Positions 53,889 to 63,300 are shown, numbered from the stretch's first letter. The stretch is 64,000 nucleotides of DNA from Caldilineaceae bacterium (GCA_022824025.1 JAJEBF010000021.1:1-64000); one strand, 5' to 3'. The notes: generated from the sequence alone by a model not told the origin. Program-made: numbers and translations.

Positions 53889-55109
53889 TCAACGAACGCC
53901 CACGCCAAGGCGGCGCTCAAGGCGTCGACTGGCGTAAGACATACTGTAACTGAAGATCCAGAAAAGGACGGCAATGATTGCATAGACTTCCTGATGCGTG
54001 CCGAGCCAGTCCGGGTTGGCCAGGATAGTGCGTGCAATGCCGAGCAGGTCGAAAATGCCGACAAGCGCGACCAGCGTTGTGTCCTTAAAGAGACTGATGA
54101 ACTGTCCTACGAGAACTGGAATCACCGCGCGCAGCGCCTGGGGCAGGATGATGTTAATGGTGGACTGGTAGGCGCTGAGGCCCAATGCCTGGGCTGCCTC
54201 GTACTGGCCGCGCGGGATCGATTGAAGCCCGCCGCGGACGTTTTCCGCGGTATAGGCAGCGGAAAAGAGCGTTATCGCAACGAGAGCGCGCAGGACGCGG
54301 TCAACCAGGGGGAAGCCGTCGGGCAGGAAGAGTTGCAGCATGACCTGGCCCATGAAGAGCAGGCTGATCAGCGGAACGCCGCGAATGAATTCAATGTAGA
54401 TGACGCTCATCACGCGTATGGCGGGAAGCTGGGACTGGCGGCCCAGGGCGAGGGCGACGCCCAACGGGAATGAGAGAGTGATGCCGAAGAATGCGAGCAG
54501 CAGGGAGAGGAGAAGGCCGCCCCACAGGATGGGAGAGACAGGGGGCATCGGGCCATCCTCAGCGCCAACACCGCGCAGAAGGAGAAGCATTATGACGAGG
54601 TAGGCAAGGATGAAGTAGACTGCGGCGCGGCCGCGGCGCTGAATTGGCAAGTAGCCTTCAATGTAGTAGCCGGCAGCGGAAGCGACGGCGGTGATAAACA
54701 GATTCAGGCGTGTCCCCATGGAGAAGAAAGGAATGAGCATGAGGAAAAAAGGAATTGTGAGCAGAAGGCGAGCGACGCCGCTGAACTGACCGCTGATGAG
54801 CCTCCAGGTGACGCCTACGACGGCGCCAAGGAGGTAGATTACCAGCCAGAGGCGCCAAGCTTCGGTGGCGGGATACTGGCCGCGCATGATGAGGTTGAAA
54901 TTGGCGGGAATGACGCCCCACTCGGCGGTCGCGAATGCCCAGCGCAGGAGATTCCGGGCGACGAAGAAGAGAAAGACCAGGGCGACAAGAGTCAGGATCG
55001 AATTGAAGGCGTCGCTGAAAAGGTTGCGACGCAGCCAGCCGAGAAGCCTGTAGCGTTCGGTTATGGGAAGGACAGAGCGGTCCGAGGATGTTTCAGCCGC
55101 TGTGGTCAT
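53889..55109 (-). CDS. General amino acid ABC transporter permease (AapM-like)
   Basis: A 406-residue inner-membrane permease, long because it has several extra N-terminal helices before the conserved core, as in AapM/BztC. The C-terminal third holds the HisMQ-type permease domain, with RGGLQSIPRGQYEAAQALGL, STINIILPQALRAVIPVLVG and QFISLFKDTTLVALVG as coupling and following segments. It should pair with the permease at 55182 to form the channel. It follows that gene by 72 bases and precedes the ATPase by 73 bases. Confidence 0.92.
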   Translation of the reverse strand: MTTAAETSSDRSVLPITERYRLLGWLRRNLFSDAFNSILTLVALVFLFFVARNLLRWAFATAEWGVIPANFNLIMRGQYPATEAWRLWLVIYLLGAVVGVTWRLISGQFSGVARLLLTIPFFLMLIPFFSMGTRLNLFITAVASAAGYYIEGYLPIQRRGRAAVYFILAYLVIMLLLLRGVGAEDGPMPPVSPILWGGLLLSLLLAFFGITLSFPLGVALALGRQSQLPAIRVMSVIYIEFIRGVPLISLLFMGQVMLQLFLPDGFPLVDRVLRALVAITLFSAAYTAENVRGGLQSIPRGQYEAAQALGLSAYQSTINIILPQALRAVIPVLVGQFISLFKDTTLVALVGIFDLLGIARTILANPDWLGTHQEVYAIIAVLFWIFSYSMSYASRRLERRLGVGVR

Positions 55110-55181
55110 CAGCCGTTCATTCCTTGCAATTGGCGTTGGAACCTGCTGGTTCAGTGTTCAGCGCGACATGCCGAATCGGCA

Positions 55182-56366
55182 TTAGCGTTCGACGAGGCGT
55201 ATCCGGCGGTTATAAACATTCATGAGGAATGAAGTCAACAAGCTTAGGGACAGGTACGTGCCCATAATCATCGTAAACATTTCGATTTCACGGCCGGTCT
55301 GATTCAAGATGGTGTTGCCGGCGACGGCAAACAGATCCGGGTAACCGATGGCAATGGCAAGCGAGGAGTTTTTGGTCAGATTCAAGTACTGGCTTGTCAG
55401 CGGTGGAATGATCACGCGCAGTGCCTGAGGGAAAATGACAAGACGCAAAGTTTGGGCAGGTGAAAGCCCCAGCGCGGTTGCTGCCTCGCGCTGTCCCTTG
55501 GAAACCGACTGAATCCCAGCGCGCACGACTTCGGCGATAAAGGCCGCGGTATAGATGATAAGGCCGGAGAGCAGAGCCATGAACTGCTGGCTGAGGATCT
55601 TCCCGCCTTGTGTATTGAAACCTTCAAGGAACGGCTGGTCGATATTCATCGGCTGAGGCAGGACAATCCAGCCGACGAGGCCGACCGCGGCCACGGTTAC
55701 GAGGAACCAAAGTGTGACCAGAGGCATGCGCCCGGTGCGTTTGCCTTGTTCGCGCAGGAAGTAGGCGACGACTGCCCCGAGAATAATACCCGCAGCCAAA
55801 ACCAGGAGATAGGTCGGCCAAGAGTCTGTGGGGATTCCCCAAGGGATGGCAACACCGCGATTGCTGAGAAAAATCGGGCCAGGCAACACGATGGCCTCTG
55901 CAACACGGGGCAGTTTAAGGAAGACACCCTGGGCCCAGAATATCAACAGAACAAGCAGAGGAATGTTGCGGAAGATATCGATGTACACGGCGGCGACTCG
56001 GCTGACAAGGAAGTTGGCGGAAAGCCGCATTACACCGATGAGGATGCCGAGCGCCGTGGCGAAGACAATGCCCAATATGGCCACCTGGAAGGTATTGAGA
56101 AGGCCGACGACAAAGGCGCGCAAATAAGTTCTTTCGCGGGAGTAGTCGATGAGGCTCTCGCCGATGTCGAAGCCTGCGGCCTGGCCCAGGAAGCTGAAAC
56201 TGATGGGGACGCTGTGTTTTTCGCGCAGCCCTGATATCATGTTTGAGAAAAAGAACAGGCCCAATCCTAGGACGATGACGACGACGAGGACCTGGCTAAA
56301 GATCCCCAGAACGCGTTCGTCGCGGTAGAAAGGTGGTCGAACCTGGCTGGCGTGGATGTTTTGCAT
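55182..56366 (-). CDS. General amino acid ABC transporter permease (AapQ-like)
   Basis: A 394-residue inner-membrane permease with a long insertion between helices (about residues 125-230), as in AapQ/BztB. The N-terminus is FYRDERVLGIFSQVLVVVIV, with NTFQVAILGIVFATALGILI before the insert. The coupling loop is SVSKGQREAATALGLSPAQT and LRLVIFPQALRVIIPP, followed by YLNLTKNSSLAIAIGYPDLF, a block diagnostic for AapQ. The start at 56366 is preferred because upstream codons fall in a hairpin region, but there is no clear ribosome binding site. It forms the channel with the permease at 53889. Confidence 0.92.
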   Translation of the reverse strand: MQNIHASQVRPPFYRDERVLGIFSQVLVVVIVLGLGLFFFSNMISGLREKHSVPISFSFLGQAAGFDIGESLIDYSRERTYLRAFVVGLLNTFQVAILGIVFATALGILIGVMRLSANFLVSRVAAVYIDIFRNIPLLVLLIFWAQGVFLKLPRVAEAIVLPGPIFLSNRGVAIPWGIPTDSWPTYLLVLAAGIILGAVVAYFLREQGKRTGRMPLVTLWFLVTVAAVGLVGWIVLPQPMNIDQPFLEGFNTQGGKILSQQFMALLSGLIIYTAAFIAEVVRAGIQSVSKGQREAATALGLSPAQTLRLVIFPQALRVIIPPLTSQYLNLTKNSSLAIAIGYPDLFAVAGNTILNQTGREIEMFTMIMGTYLSLSLLTSFLMNVYNRRIRLVER

Positions 56367-56448
56367 GGTCGAGCGATCAATTGAGAGCTTGGCGCCGTTC
56401 TTGAAGGGCGGTGCGGGCAGCTGCTCAGCCGGCAGTCGGACAGAGAGA

Positions 56449-56494
56449 CAGACGGACAGGGGCACCCGGTTGTAAAGGTACCCCTGTCGGTCTG
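56449..56494 (-). terminator. Hairpin after the amino acid binding-protein gene
   Basis: CAGACGGACAGGGGCACC (56449-56466) and GGTACCCCTGTCGGTCTG (56477-56494) pair in 16 of 18 positions around a ten-base loop. It begins 12 bases after the binding-protein stop on the minus strand and is followed by no T-run. It probably stabilises the upstream message or reduces readthrough into the permease genes. Confidence 0.6.
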
Positions 56495-56505
56495 CCTGAG
56501 AGAGC

Positions 56506-57603
56506 TTATCTGATGGGCGGGGCGTACAGGATTCCGCCGTCGGTGTAGAGGCTGTTCAGGCCGCGGGGCAGGTTGAACACCGTATCCGGGCCCAGGTTGC
56601 GGTCATAGATCTCGGCGTAGTTGCCGACCTGTGTGATGACGTCCATGAAGCATCCGGCGTTCGCAATGCCAACCTTGGAGCAGAAGTCACCTTCAAGGCC
56701 CAGCAGCCTGCGAATGTTGGGGTCCTCGCTGCCCATGAAGCTGTCGACGTTGCTCGAGGTAATTCCATATTCCTCGGCGAGCATCGTGGCGTAAACGACC
56801 CAGTTCACGAGGTCAAACCACTGGTCGTCGCCGTGGCGTACCGCCGGCCCCAGCGGCTCTTTGGAGAGCGTGACGTTGAGAATCACATGGTCTGCGGGAG
56901 CCGAGAGAGTGGTCTGGCGGGAGACGAGGCTGGATTTGTCGGTTGTGACGGCGTCACAGCGGCCCTCGTCGTAGGCGGTGAAGGACTGGTCGAAGTCTTC
57001 GAAGACAACAGCTTCGTAATCAACGCCGGCCGAAGCGAACTGGTCGGCGAGGTTGAGTTCGGTGGTCGTGCCTGTGACCACACAGACGGAGGCGCCCTGC
57101 AGGTCCTGAAGCGTGGCGACGCCGGCCTCCTTACGGACCATGAGACCCTGGCCATCGTAGAAGGTGGTGGGACCGAAGTTCATGCCCAAGTCCGTGTCGC
57201 GGGACATCGTCCAGGTTGTGTTGCGGATGATGACGTCACCTTCACCGCTGGAAAGGATGGTGAAGCGCTCTCGTGCGGTGGCAGGCCGGACTTCCAGGGC
57301 GTTGGCATCGCCGAAGACGGCTGCTGCGATGGCGCGGCAGTAGTCGACGTCAAAACCGGAGAAGTTGCCTTCGGAATCGAGGAAGCCGAAACCGGGCAGC
57401 TGTGAATTGCCGATGCAGACCAACTTGCCGCGTTCCTGCACGATGCTCAATGTAGACTGCACTTCCTGCATGGCCGGCGCGGCCGCCTCGTCGGATTCGA
57501 CGACTTCAGGTCCCGCCGCAGGGCTCATGCAGGCTGCGATGATCATGCCAATTACCATCGACAGAATCATGCCTACTTTGTTAATCTTCCTCATGCTCTT
57601 CAT
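56506..57603 (-). CDS. General amino acid ABC transporter substrate-binding lipoprotein (AapJ-like)
   Basis: A 365-residue lipoprotein. The signal peptide ends in GMIIAAC (Cys25). The mature part shows the AapJ/BztA pattern LSIVQERGKLVCIGNSQLPG, GNFSGFDVDYCRAIAAAVFG, TSLS-region equivalent ARERFTILSSGEGDVIIRNT and TWTMSRDTDLGMNFGPTTFY, and cysteines in DFCSKVGIANAGCFMDV. It binds a broad range of L-amino acids. The ATG at 57603 has AAGGAG eight bases upstream; a start at 57624 has none. It is the first gene of the operon and a promoter-like pair lies about 170 bases upstream. Confidence 0.93.
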   Translation of the reverse strand: MKSMRKINKVGMILSMVIGMIIAACMSPAAGPEVVESDEAAAPAMQEVQSTLSIVQERGKLVCIGNSQLPGFGFLDSEGNFSGFDVDYCRAIAAAVFGDANALEVRPATARERFTILSSGEGDVIIRNTTWTMSRDTDLGMNFGPTTFYDGQGLMVRKEAGVATLQDLQGASVCVVTGTTTELNLADQFASAGVDYEAVVFEDFDQSFTAYDEGRCDAVTTDKSSLVSRQTTLSAPADHVILNVTLSKEPLGPAVRHGDDQWFDLVNWVVYATMLAEEYGITSSNVDSFMGSEDPNIRRLLGLEGDFCSKVGIANAGCFMDVITQVGNYAEIYDRNLGPDTVFNLPRGLNSLYTDGGILYAPPIR

Positions 57604-57776
57604 TCTTAGCTCCTTGCTAATCATGGTGGTTGGGATGTAGTTTTGGGCTGCCCGTCAACCGTTGACGGGAAAGAAAAGTTTTTTGGCCGGGCGCATGAGT
57701 GGCAAGGGGGCCTCATCGCACGCGCATTTCGGCCTGACTCCCATTCTGATTCTACAAGAAGGAAGCCCACACAAAA

Positions 57777-57805
57777 AGTATAATACAGTTCTCTAAACCT
57801 ACCAA
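57777..57805 (-). promoter_or_regulatory. Candidate sigma70-type promoter of the general amino acid transporter operon
   Basis: On the minus strand TTGGTA (57805-57800) and TATACT (57782-57777) are separated by exactly 17 bases. The -10 matches five of six consensus positions. The resulting leader would be about 165 bases. This is the best promoter match in the window besides the one at 3389. Confidence 0.5.
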
Positions 57806-57909
57806 CAGCGTTCGCGTATCTGCCCAGCCCAAACGGCGCGCCGCTATGGTCATCGTGGAAGCGCCGGTTTGCATGGACTCCGGCGGCAACGGGGGAGAGT
57901 CGGGCAGGC

Positions 57910-58160
57910 CCTCTTATGAGCGTTGTATGTGCGTCTGCGACTGTTGGCAAGCGTTTGCCTGAGAATTACAGGCAGGTGTGAGCGTTTACAAGCGTTTGTG
58001 AGAGTCCTTGAGCGTTTCCCAACTCTTTCTTGCGAATCACGAGAGCTGGCGAGCGTTCATGAGCATCCCTGAGCGTTTCCCAACCCTCACTTGAGAATCA
58101 CGAGTATTTACGTGTGTTTACGAGCGTTCACCTGCGAATGACAAGCGTTGGCATGCGTTT
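57910..58160. repeat. Degenerate 10-bp phased tandem repeat
   Basis: The motif GAGCGTT/AAGCGTT recurs at 57918, 57949, 57980, 57990, 58010, 58051, 58071, 58122 and 58143, with weaker copies (GAGAGTC 58000, GAGAGCT 58041, GAGCATC 58061, GAGTATT 58102, GTGTGTT 58112) filling the same register. Many spacings are 10, 20 or 30 bases. A longer unit starting GAGCGTTTCCCAAC occurs at 58010 and again 61 bases later at 58071. There is no reading frame, so it is a non-coding minisatellite in the 1-kb gap between the transporter operon and the zinc-ribbon gene. Confidence 0.75.
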
Positions 58161-58615
58161 CGGCCGCAGTGGCTTGCCTACAGGTCAGATGTATCGGTAG
58201 CGGCGCCGTCTTGCGCCTATCGAAGGACCGCCTGGAGGGGGCATGTCGGCGCGATTCCCTAATTCTCACTTCGAAGCTTCTTCTTTGTCGGCTCAAAGCC
58301 TGTCGTGAGCTGGTTTTCGTCGATGGCTGACTCACTGACGCAGCGTATCGGGAGGAAGTCAGCAGCCCGGCGGCACGGTAATGGGCACCCGTTCGCGGCG
58401 TTCCGGAAGAAGCGCAGGAAACTTTCTTTTGCTTGTGCAGGGGCTGAAGGAACCAGACCCAGCCGGATTGACGTTAAGGGCACATTACCTGCATGCTTTT
58501 GGGCAATTCGGAGCCGTGGGCTATAATCCCCGAATGCCCGGTTCTGGCGCGTTGCACTTCGTTCAGCAGCAGAAAGTGTTTCAGAGCCGGCGCCGCAAAC
58601 TGACAGGAGAACCGG
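58161..58615. other. Non-coding stretch after the 10-bp repeat
   Basis: No supported gene lies here; open frames are short and overlapping. The segment GGCGCCGTCTTGCGCC near 58200-58216 is partly palindromic. The leader of the zinc-ribbon gene starts somewhere before 58616, where GGAGAACCGG precedes the ATG. I see no clear promoter. Confidence 0.35.
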
Positions 58616-59191
58616 ATGCTGGCGGAACTGTCCAACACAATCGCGACCCTCATTGGGATTTTCGTCGCCTTACTGGGCGCTTTCCTCTTTGCCTTTTGGA
58701 TCGCGATGGGGATCTGGACGTTCAATGACATTCGCAGCCGGACGAGAGACTGGCTCGCCATCGCCCTCGCAAGTCTGCTGGTTCTGGTTTTTCCACTCGT
58801 CGGGCTGGTCCTATACATCATGGTGAGGCCGAGAGATACGCTGGCCGATGTCTTTGACCGTGCCCTGGAAGAGGAGTCTCTGCTGCGGGAGCTAGAGGCT
58901 ACCCTCTCCTGCCACAGTTGCGGTTTGCCTGTCCAGGAGAGTTGGAACTTCTGCTCGAACTGTCATAGCCAGCTCCGGTTTGCATGCGCCAGTTGCGGCA
59001 AGGCGATGCGGCACGAATGGAGCATCTGCGTACACTGCGGGGCGGACCAGCTCGAACAAGGGCCTATGGGCGGTGATGGGCAGATCAGCTCCGGAGACCG
59101 TGCAGGCGTCTTCGCTGCCGAAGCAAACCCGGCGCGAGTGGATGTCGATTCCGGCTTCCGACCCTCGCAAGAATCTTCCTCAAGAAGATAG
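58616..59191 (+). CDS. Membrane-anchored double zinc-ribbon protein
   Basis: A 191-residue protein. Two N-terminal helices (about 10-35 and 46-68) anchor it in the membrane. Then comes a short acidic helix (VFDRALEEESLLRELEATL) and two zinc ribbons: CHSCG with CSNC, and CASCG with CVHCG, each with paired CxxC knuckles. The C-terminal 40 residues are low in complexity. Double zinc ribbons with membrane helices are common in Chloroflexota and Actinobacteria, but their roles are mostly unknown; binding to nucleic acid or protein partners is possible. The gene stands alone after the phased repeat and converges with the TPP-enzyme gene. No function assigned. Confidence 0.75.
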   Translation: MLAELSNTIATLIGIFVALLGAFLFAFWIAMGIWTFNDIRSRTRDWLAIALASLLVLVFPLVGLVLYIMVRPRDTLADVFDRALEEESLLRELEATLSCHSCGLPVQESWNFCSNCHSQLRFACASCGKAMRHEWSICVHCGADQLEQGPMGGDGQISSGDRAGVFAAEANPARVDVDSGFRPSQESSSRR

Positions 59192-59277
59192 CATCCCCTC
59201 GATTCCTCAGTCTATATTCTTCGGCGGCTGCCCAAGTATCGGGGCGCTTCCGTTCCTCGTCACCCGGTCGGACAGGG

Positions 59278-60915
59278 TCAACCTCTCCCGCTTCGCGCCG
59301 AGGGAGCGGACATGCGTGTCCAGGGCGCCGGCATCGCTCCGACAGGGACCTCAATCAGAACCGGCACGTCAGCGTTTAACGAGTCAGACAAAGCGTCTTG
59401 AAGCGCTTGCGGCGAGCGGACACGAATCCCGCGCGCGCCGAAGGACTCTGCAAAGGCAACGAAATCCGGGTTCCGCAGTTCGCTTGCGATGATGCGGCCG
59501 CCGTATCGTTCCTTCTGCATTCTGCGCACGTTGCCATAGGCCTCGTCGTTGAAGACCACGGTTACTGTTTTTATCTGATGCTTCACCGCAGTTGCCAGTT
59601 CGGTCGCTGCGAACAGGAAGCCGCCGTCCCCTGTCACGCTGATTACAGGGCGGTCCGGGACCGCGATTTTCGCGCCGAGGGCGGTCGCGAAGCCCCAGCC
59701 CAGTGTTCCTTGATAGTTGGCGCTAAGGTATGTGCGCGGCTGATAGACCGGCATCGTGATGCGGCTGACGTATCCGATCTGCGTAATTTCCTCGACGTAT
59801 ATCCCATTATCCGGCAAGGCTTCGCGAAGGGCGCGCACAAAGCTCATCTGCGGCTGAATTGATTCGTAAACGGATTCCATCTCGTCGTGGAGGGCCAGCA
59901 TCTCCACTCTGCGAGAGGGGCGTTTGGCATCGCGCCGGCCAAGCGCTGCCAGCAGCGCCCGCAGCGCGTCACGGCAATCCGCAAGGATTGAAACGTCGGC
60001 TGGTTCGAACCTGGCCAGCTCCTGGCTGTCAATGTCTATGCGAAGCAGCCGCATTTGGTCGGGCTTCCCCCACTGCATCAGCGGCGTTGACAGGCGTGTG
60101 CCGATCGCAACCGCCGCGTCGGCCTGCTCCCAAAGGCGGGGTCCGGCCCCATAGGTATGGCTGAAGGGGTGGCGGCTCGTCAGAACGCCGCGGCCGCTTG
60201 CGCTTGCGACGACCGGCGCTTGCAGCGTCTCGGCGAGAGATTGGATTTCTTCCCCTGCGTCCATCGCGCCGCCCCCTACGAGTATCACCGGCTTCTGCGC
60301 GTTCGACAGAAGCAGCGCGGCCTCTTCAATGGCGTCAAGGTCTACTTCCGGGCGCCGCAGGTCTAACGGAATTGCGTCTTCGGCCATCTCGGCTTTGCCG
60401 GAAAGGACGTCCAGTGGCGCCTCAAGTCCGACGGGGCGCGGGCGATCTGAATGCATGGCGCTGAGGACTTCGGCCAGGATTGCAGGCACTTCTGACGGGT
60501 CTTCTATGCGGCGGGCCAGCTTTGTAAGCGAGCGCATGATTCCCAACTGATCGGGGATCTCGTGCAACATGCCATAGCCCCGGCCTATCTGGTCCGTACG
60601 AATCTGGCCGGCGAGGCACAGTACCGGCGCGTTTGTGGCGTATGCGGTCGAGAGGGCTGCCGTTGTATTGAGGAAACCGGGTCCGGGCACGACCACATAG
60701 ACGCCGGTCCTGCCGGAGGCAAGCGCATAGCCCAGCGCCATATAGGCCGCGCCCTGTTCGTGGCGCGTATGGATGACTCGCATTCGATCGCGGACATCGT
60801 AGGCGGCCGTATAGAAGTAGTCGTTCTGGACGCCAGGCAGACCGAAGATCGTGTCGATGCCGTAAGCAAGAAGCCCCTCAACAAGAGCCTCGCCGCCGGT
60901 TCTGGTTTTCTTCAT
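59278..60915 (-). CDS. Thiamine pyrophosphate-dependent enzyme (acetolactate synthase-like)
   Basis: A 545-residue enzyme with the three-domain TPP decarboxylase/carboligase layout. The N-terminal PYR domain has IDTIFGLPGVQNDYF and VIHTRHEQGAAYMALGYALA with the glutamate that activates the cofactor. The central domain has KPVILVGGGAMDAG. The C-terminal PP domain has SVTGDGGFLFAATELATAVK and VFNDEAYGNVRRMQKERYGG, the Mg-TPP motif. It differs from true acetolactate synthase in several loops and has no regulatory subunit gene beside it; decarboxylation of a 2-keto acid is likely. The start at 60915 has GAGGA upstream. It lies 22 bases after the enolase-superfamily gene, so both are co-expressed. 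Confidence 0.87.
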   Translation of the reverse strand: MKKTRTGGEALVEGLLAYGIDTIFGLPGVQNDYFYTAAYDVRDRMRVIHTRHEQGAAYMALGYALASGRTGVYVVVPGPGFLNTTAALSTAYATNAPVLCLAGQIRTDQIGRGYGMLHEIPDQLGIMRSLTKLARRIEDPSEVPAILAEVLSAMHSDRPRPVGLEAPLDVLSGKAEMAEDAIPLDLRRPEVDLDAIEEAALLLSNAQKPVILVGGGAMDAGEEIQSLAETLQAPVVASASGRGVLTSRHPFSHTYGAGPRLWEQADAAVAIGTRLSTPLMQWGKPDQMRLLRIDIDSQELARFEPADVSILADCRDALRALLAALGRRDAKRPSRRVEMLALHDEMESVYESIQPQMSFVRALREALPDNGIYVEEITQIGYVSRITMPVYQPRTYLSANYQGTLGWGFATALGAKIAVPDRPVISVTGDGGFLFAATELATAVKHQIKTVTVVFNDEAYGNVRRMQKERYGGRIIASELRNPDFVAFAESFGARGIRVRSPQALQDALSDSLNADVPVLIEVPVGAMPAPWTRMSAPSARSGRG

Positions 60916-60937
60916 CGTTCGCAAATCCTCGCCTGGG

Positions 60938-62053
60938 CTAATGCGCCACCGAGCCATCGGAATGGAAGTTTCCGAAGATCCTCTTGGGTTGATAGGGGAG
61001 TTTTCCCAGATTGTCTTCGTCGATCTCGAGTCCGATTCCGGGCCTGTCGGATACGAGCAGGTATCCCCCCTGCCGTTCAACCGGATGGTCGACAATCTCG
61101 TTGTAAGCGTCGGCGAAGGGATGGCTCTCCATCAGTACGTAATTGGGAATGGCGGCATTGAGTTGACAGAATGCGGCGATGTTGACAGGACTGCCCATCA
61201 GGTGGGGGAATACGCCCACATAGGCGGATTCGGCGATGGCGGCAATCTTCTTGACCTGGGTGAACCCGCCGGCCAGGGACAGATCGGGCCGGATGAGGCT
61301 GACGATCTTGCGGTCGACCAGGTCCTTGAACTGAAAGATGTTGTAGAAGCGTTCGCCGGTCGCCATCGGCAAGGGGACGGTCCTGGCGATATACTCCATC
61401 GCCTCCAGACTTTCCGGGGCAAGTGGATCTTCGTAGTAGAGGATGCGGAAAGGCAGTAGTTCGCGGGCCAGAATGATCGCCTCCTCCGGCCGCAGGTTGC
61501 GGTGGATTTCAAGTCCCAGGTCGATATTCGGGCCAACCGCTTCACGAACGGCCGCGACCAGGGCGACGGCTTCGCCGATCACCTGGGAAGGTGTCCTGCC
61601 CTCGAAGCCGGGAAGGAAGGGCGACATGCGCAGGGACAGATAGCCTGCCCCAACCTGCTCCTGCGCGCTGGCCGCACACTCTTTGGCGCTGGCGCCAACA
61701 ACATTGGCAAAGACCTTGATCTTGTCGCGCACGCGTCCGCCGAGCAGCTGATGCACTGGCTGGCCCGCGGCCTGTCCGGCAATGTCCCACAGGGCGATGT
61801 CGATCGCGCTGAGCGCGGCGCTGAGCGCGGCGCCCATGAAGTGCGCATCGCGGCTAACCGTCTGGAAATGGTGCTCAATGCGGGCGGCGTCTTTGCCCGC
61901 ATAGTAGTCGCCCAGGTCCAGGATAGCCCGGTGGACCATTCCGTGATGCGCCCAGAGTCCTGCCTCGCCGTTGCCGACGATGCCCTGGTCGGTATAGACG
62001 CGCACCAGGAGGAACCTGTCTACAAGGAAGGGCGTGATCTTCTCGATTTTCAT
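60938..62053 (-). CDS. Enolase-superfamily dehydratase (D-galactonate dehydratase-like)
   Basis: A 371-residue mandelate-racemase/enolase superfamily protein. The capping domain has YTDQGIVGNGEAGLWA and IDIALWDIAGQAAGQPVHQL followed by LGGRVRDKIKVFANV. The barrel shows the first ligand area IDLGLEIHRNL, IYYEDP-like LYYEDPLAPESLE (Glu), MATGERFYNIF (Glu) and FPHLMGSPVNIAAF with the catalytic histidine. The order and EIHRNL/YYEDP motifs fit galactonate- and mannonate-dehydratase relatives that dehydrate acid sugars to 2-keto-3-deoxy acids. ATG at 62053 was chosen on GAGAGAA upstream. The TPP enzyme follows at 60915 and could use the keto acid formed. Confidence 0.85.
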   Translation of the reverse strand: MKIEKITPFLVDRFLLVRVYTDQGIVGNGEAGLWAHHGMVHRAILDLGDYYAGKDAARIEHHFQTVSRDAHFMGAALSAALSAIDIALWDIAGQAAGQPVHQLLGGRVRDKIKVFANVVGASAKECAASAQEQVGAGYLSLRMSPFLPGFEGRTPSQVIGEAVALVAAVREAVGPNIDLGLEIHRNLRPEEAIILARELLPFRILYYEDPLAPESLEAMEYIARTVPLPMATGERFYNIFQFKDLVDRKIVSLIRPDLSLAGGFTQVKKIAAIAESAYVGVFPHLMGSPVNIAAFCQLNAAIPNYVLMESHPFADAYNEIVDHPVERQGGYLLVSDRPGIGLEIDEDNLGKLPYQPKRIFGNFHSDGSVAH

Positions 62054-62112
62054 TGGGTATTCTCTCTTACAGAGCGGCAAATGCTGGTATTGGTCGGGCG
62101 GCGCTTATTGCG

Positions 62113-63300
62113 TCATTGAGCGGCAACCCGGTAGAGATGGCTGCGGCCGGACTGCGCCGAGTTGTACAGGATCTGGCTGCCGTCCAGGCTCCAGAGACAG
62201 TGGGGATGTGTGCCGCGATGGGAGTTGTGATCACAGTGGGGGCCAAAAGCGGCAATATGCTCGACGCTCTGCGCATTGAGATCAACCAGGATCACGCCTT
62301 CTTTGTCCCAGGTGGTTATCTTGCCGCCGTCGGGGCTGGCGATGGGATGGCCGCCCAATGGCTGGTCGATGACAACCTCTTTGCCGGAGCCGTCGAAGTT
62401 GATCATGTAGAGCCGCGGCTCGTCCTGTTTCCCTTCGTCGGTGTGGATGCGATAGCCGGAATAGAGGACCTTTGTCCCTTCCGCGGTCCAACTGTGGTGG
62501 TGGCCAAAGAAGGTGAGCCAGCGGCGCTCGCTGCCGTCGCGGCTGACGATATAGATGCTGCGGCGGAAGGGGCTTTTCCAGGGCGAAAGGTCGTCAGGAG
62601 TCGACTTGATCCACATTGCGACGAGCATATGCTGGGCGTCCGGCGTCCATTTGGTGTTGCCGACGGTCATCTGGTCGATGTGGAAGAGGTCGTTATTCGG
62701 TGTCATCGCATAGAGGGATTCGGTGGAGGCGATGAGAGTGAGGTCGTCGTCATCCTGGGGCCGGGAGCCTGTGTCTGACCGCAACGTATAGACGCCGCGC
62801 GGGAGATTTGTGTTGACATCGTTCGTGGTCCAGCTGATCAGGCCGCCATCGGGGCTGATTTGACGAATGCCGCCTTCCATTTTTCGCAGCAGTTTGCCTC
62901 CGTCCGGCCCGAGACGGTTCCACTCGGCGTCGACCACGCTGACCTCTCCGGGAGAGGAGTAGTAGAACACTTCACATTCGGCGGGATGCCAGACTGGGTA
63001 GGCGCCCGTATGGGTGTTGTAGAAGGCGTTCCTGGCCAGGAGGCGCAGCTCGTAGGTCTCCAGATCCATGAGGTAGAGCCGTCCGTTGTTGGTGGCGAAT
63101 GTATCACGGTGGGCTTCCGTTACGTCATTCGGGTTGGCAGCGGAGAAGACCATGTAGCGACCGTCGGGCGACCAGGGAGAGATGTCGTAGTAGGTGTGCA
63201 GATCGGCCATGGGGCTGCTGGTGAGTTGTTCGATGGTGCGGCCCGTATGCTGGTCAACATAGGTGGCGCGTTCCGGGTGGCATCTTTGGACTGAGGTCAT
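62113..63300 (-). CDS. TolB-like beta-propeller protein, oligogalacturonate lyase-like
   Basis: A 395-residue protein made of repeating WD40/PD40-type blades: DISPWSPDGRYMVFSAANPN, AYPVWHPAECEVFYYSSPG, VGNTKWTPDAQHMLVAMWI, HSWTAEGTKVLYSGYR, GHPIASPDGGKITTWD and HCLWSLDGSQILYNS. The opening DQHTGRTIEQLTSS and the histidines (FFGHHHSWT, LGGHPIASP, THPHCLW) recall oligogalacturonide lyases, seven-bladed propellers in which histidines and Mn bind the substrate. No signal peptide is seen, so it would act in the cytoplasm. AAGGAAC precedes the ATG. It stands 60 bases upstream of the dehydratase gene on the same strand. The lyase role is inference. Confidence 0.65.
   Translation of the reverse strand: MTSVQRCHPERATYVDQHTGRTIEQLTSSPMADLHTYYDISPWSPDGRYMVFSAANPNDVTEAHRDTFATNNGRLYLMDLETYELRLLARNAFYNTHTGAYPVWHPAECEVFYYSSPGEVSVVDAEWNRLGPDGGKLLRKMEGGIRQISPDGGLISWTTNDVNTNLPRGVYTLRSDTGSRPQDDDDLTLIASTESLYAMTPNNDLFHIDQMTVGNTKWTPDAQHMLVAMWIKSTPDDLSPWKSPFRRSIYIVSRDGSERRWLTFFGHHHSWTAEGTKVLYSGYRIHTDEGKQDEPRLYMINFDGSGKEVVIDQPLGGHPIASPDGGKITTWDKEGVILVDLNAQSVEHIAAFGPHCDHNSHRGTHPHCLWSLDGSQILYNSAQSGRSHLYRVAAQ

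Noticed and set aside
57910..58160. CRISPR array
   Set aside because: The repeats are short (about 10 bp), degenerate and continuous, without unique spacers of constant length, and no cas genes are near.
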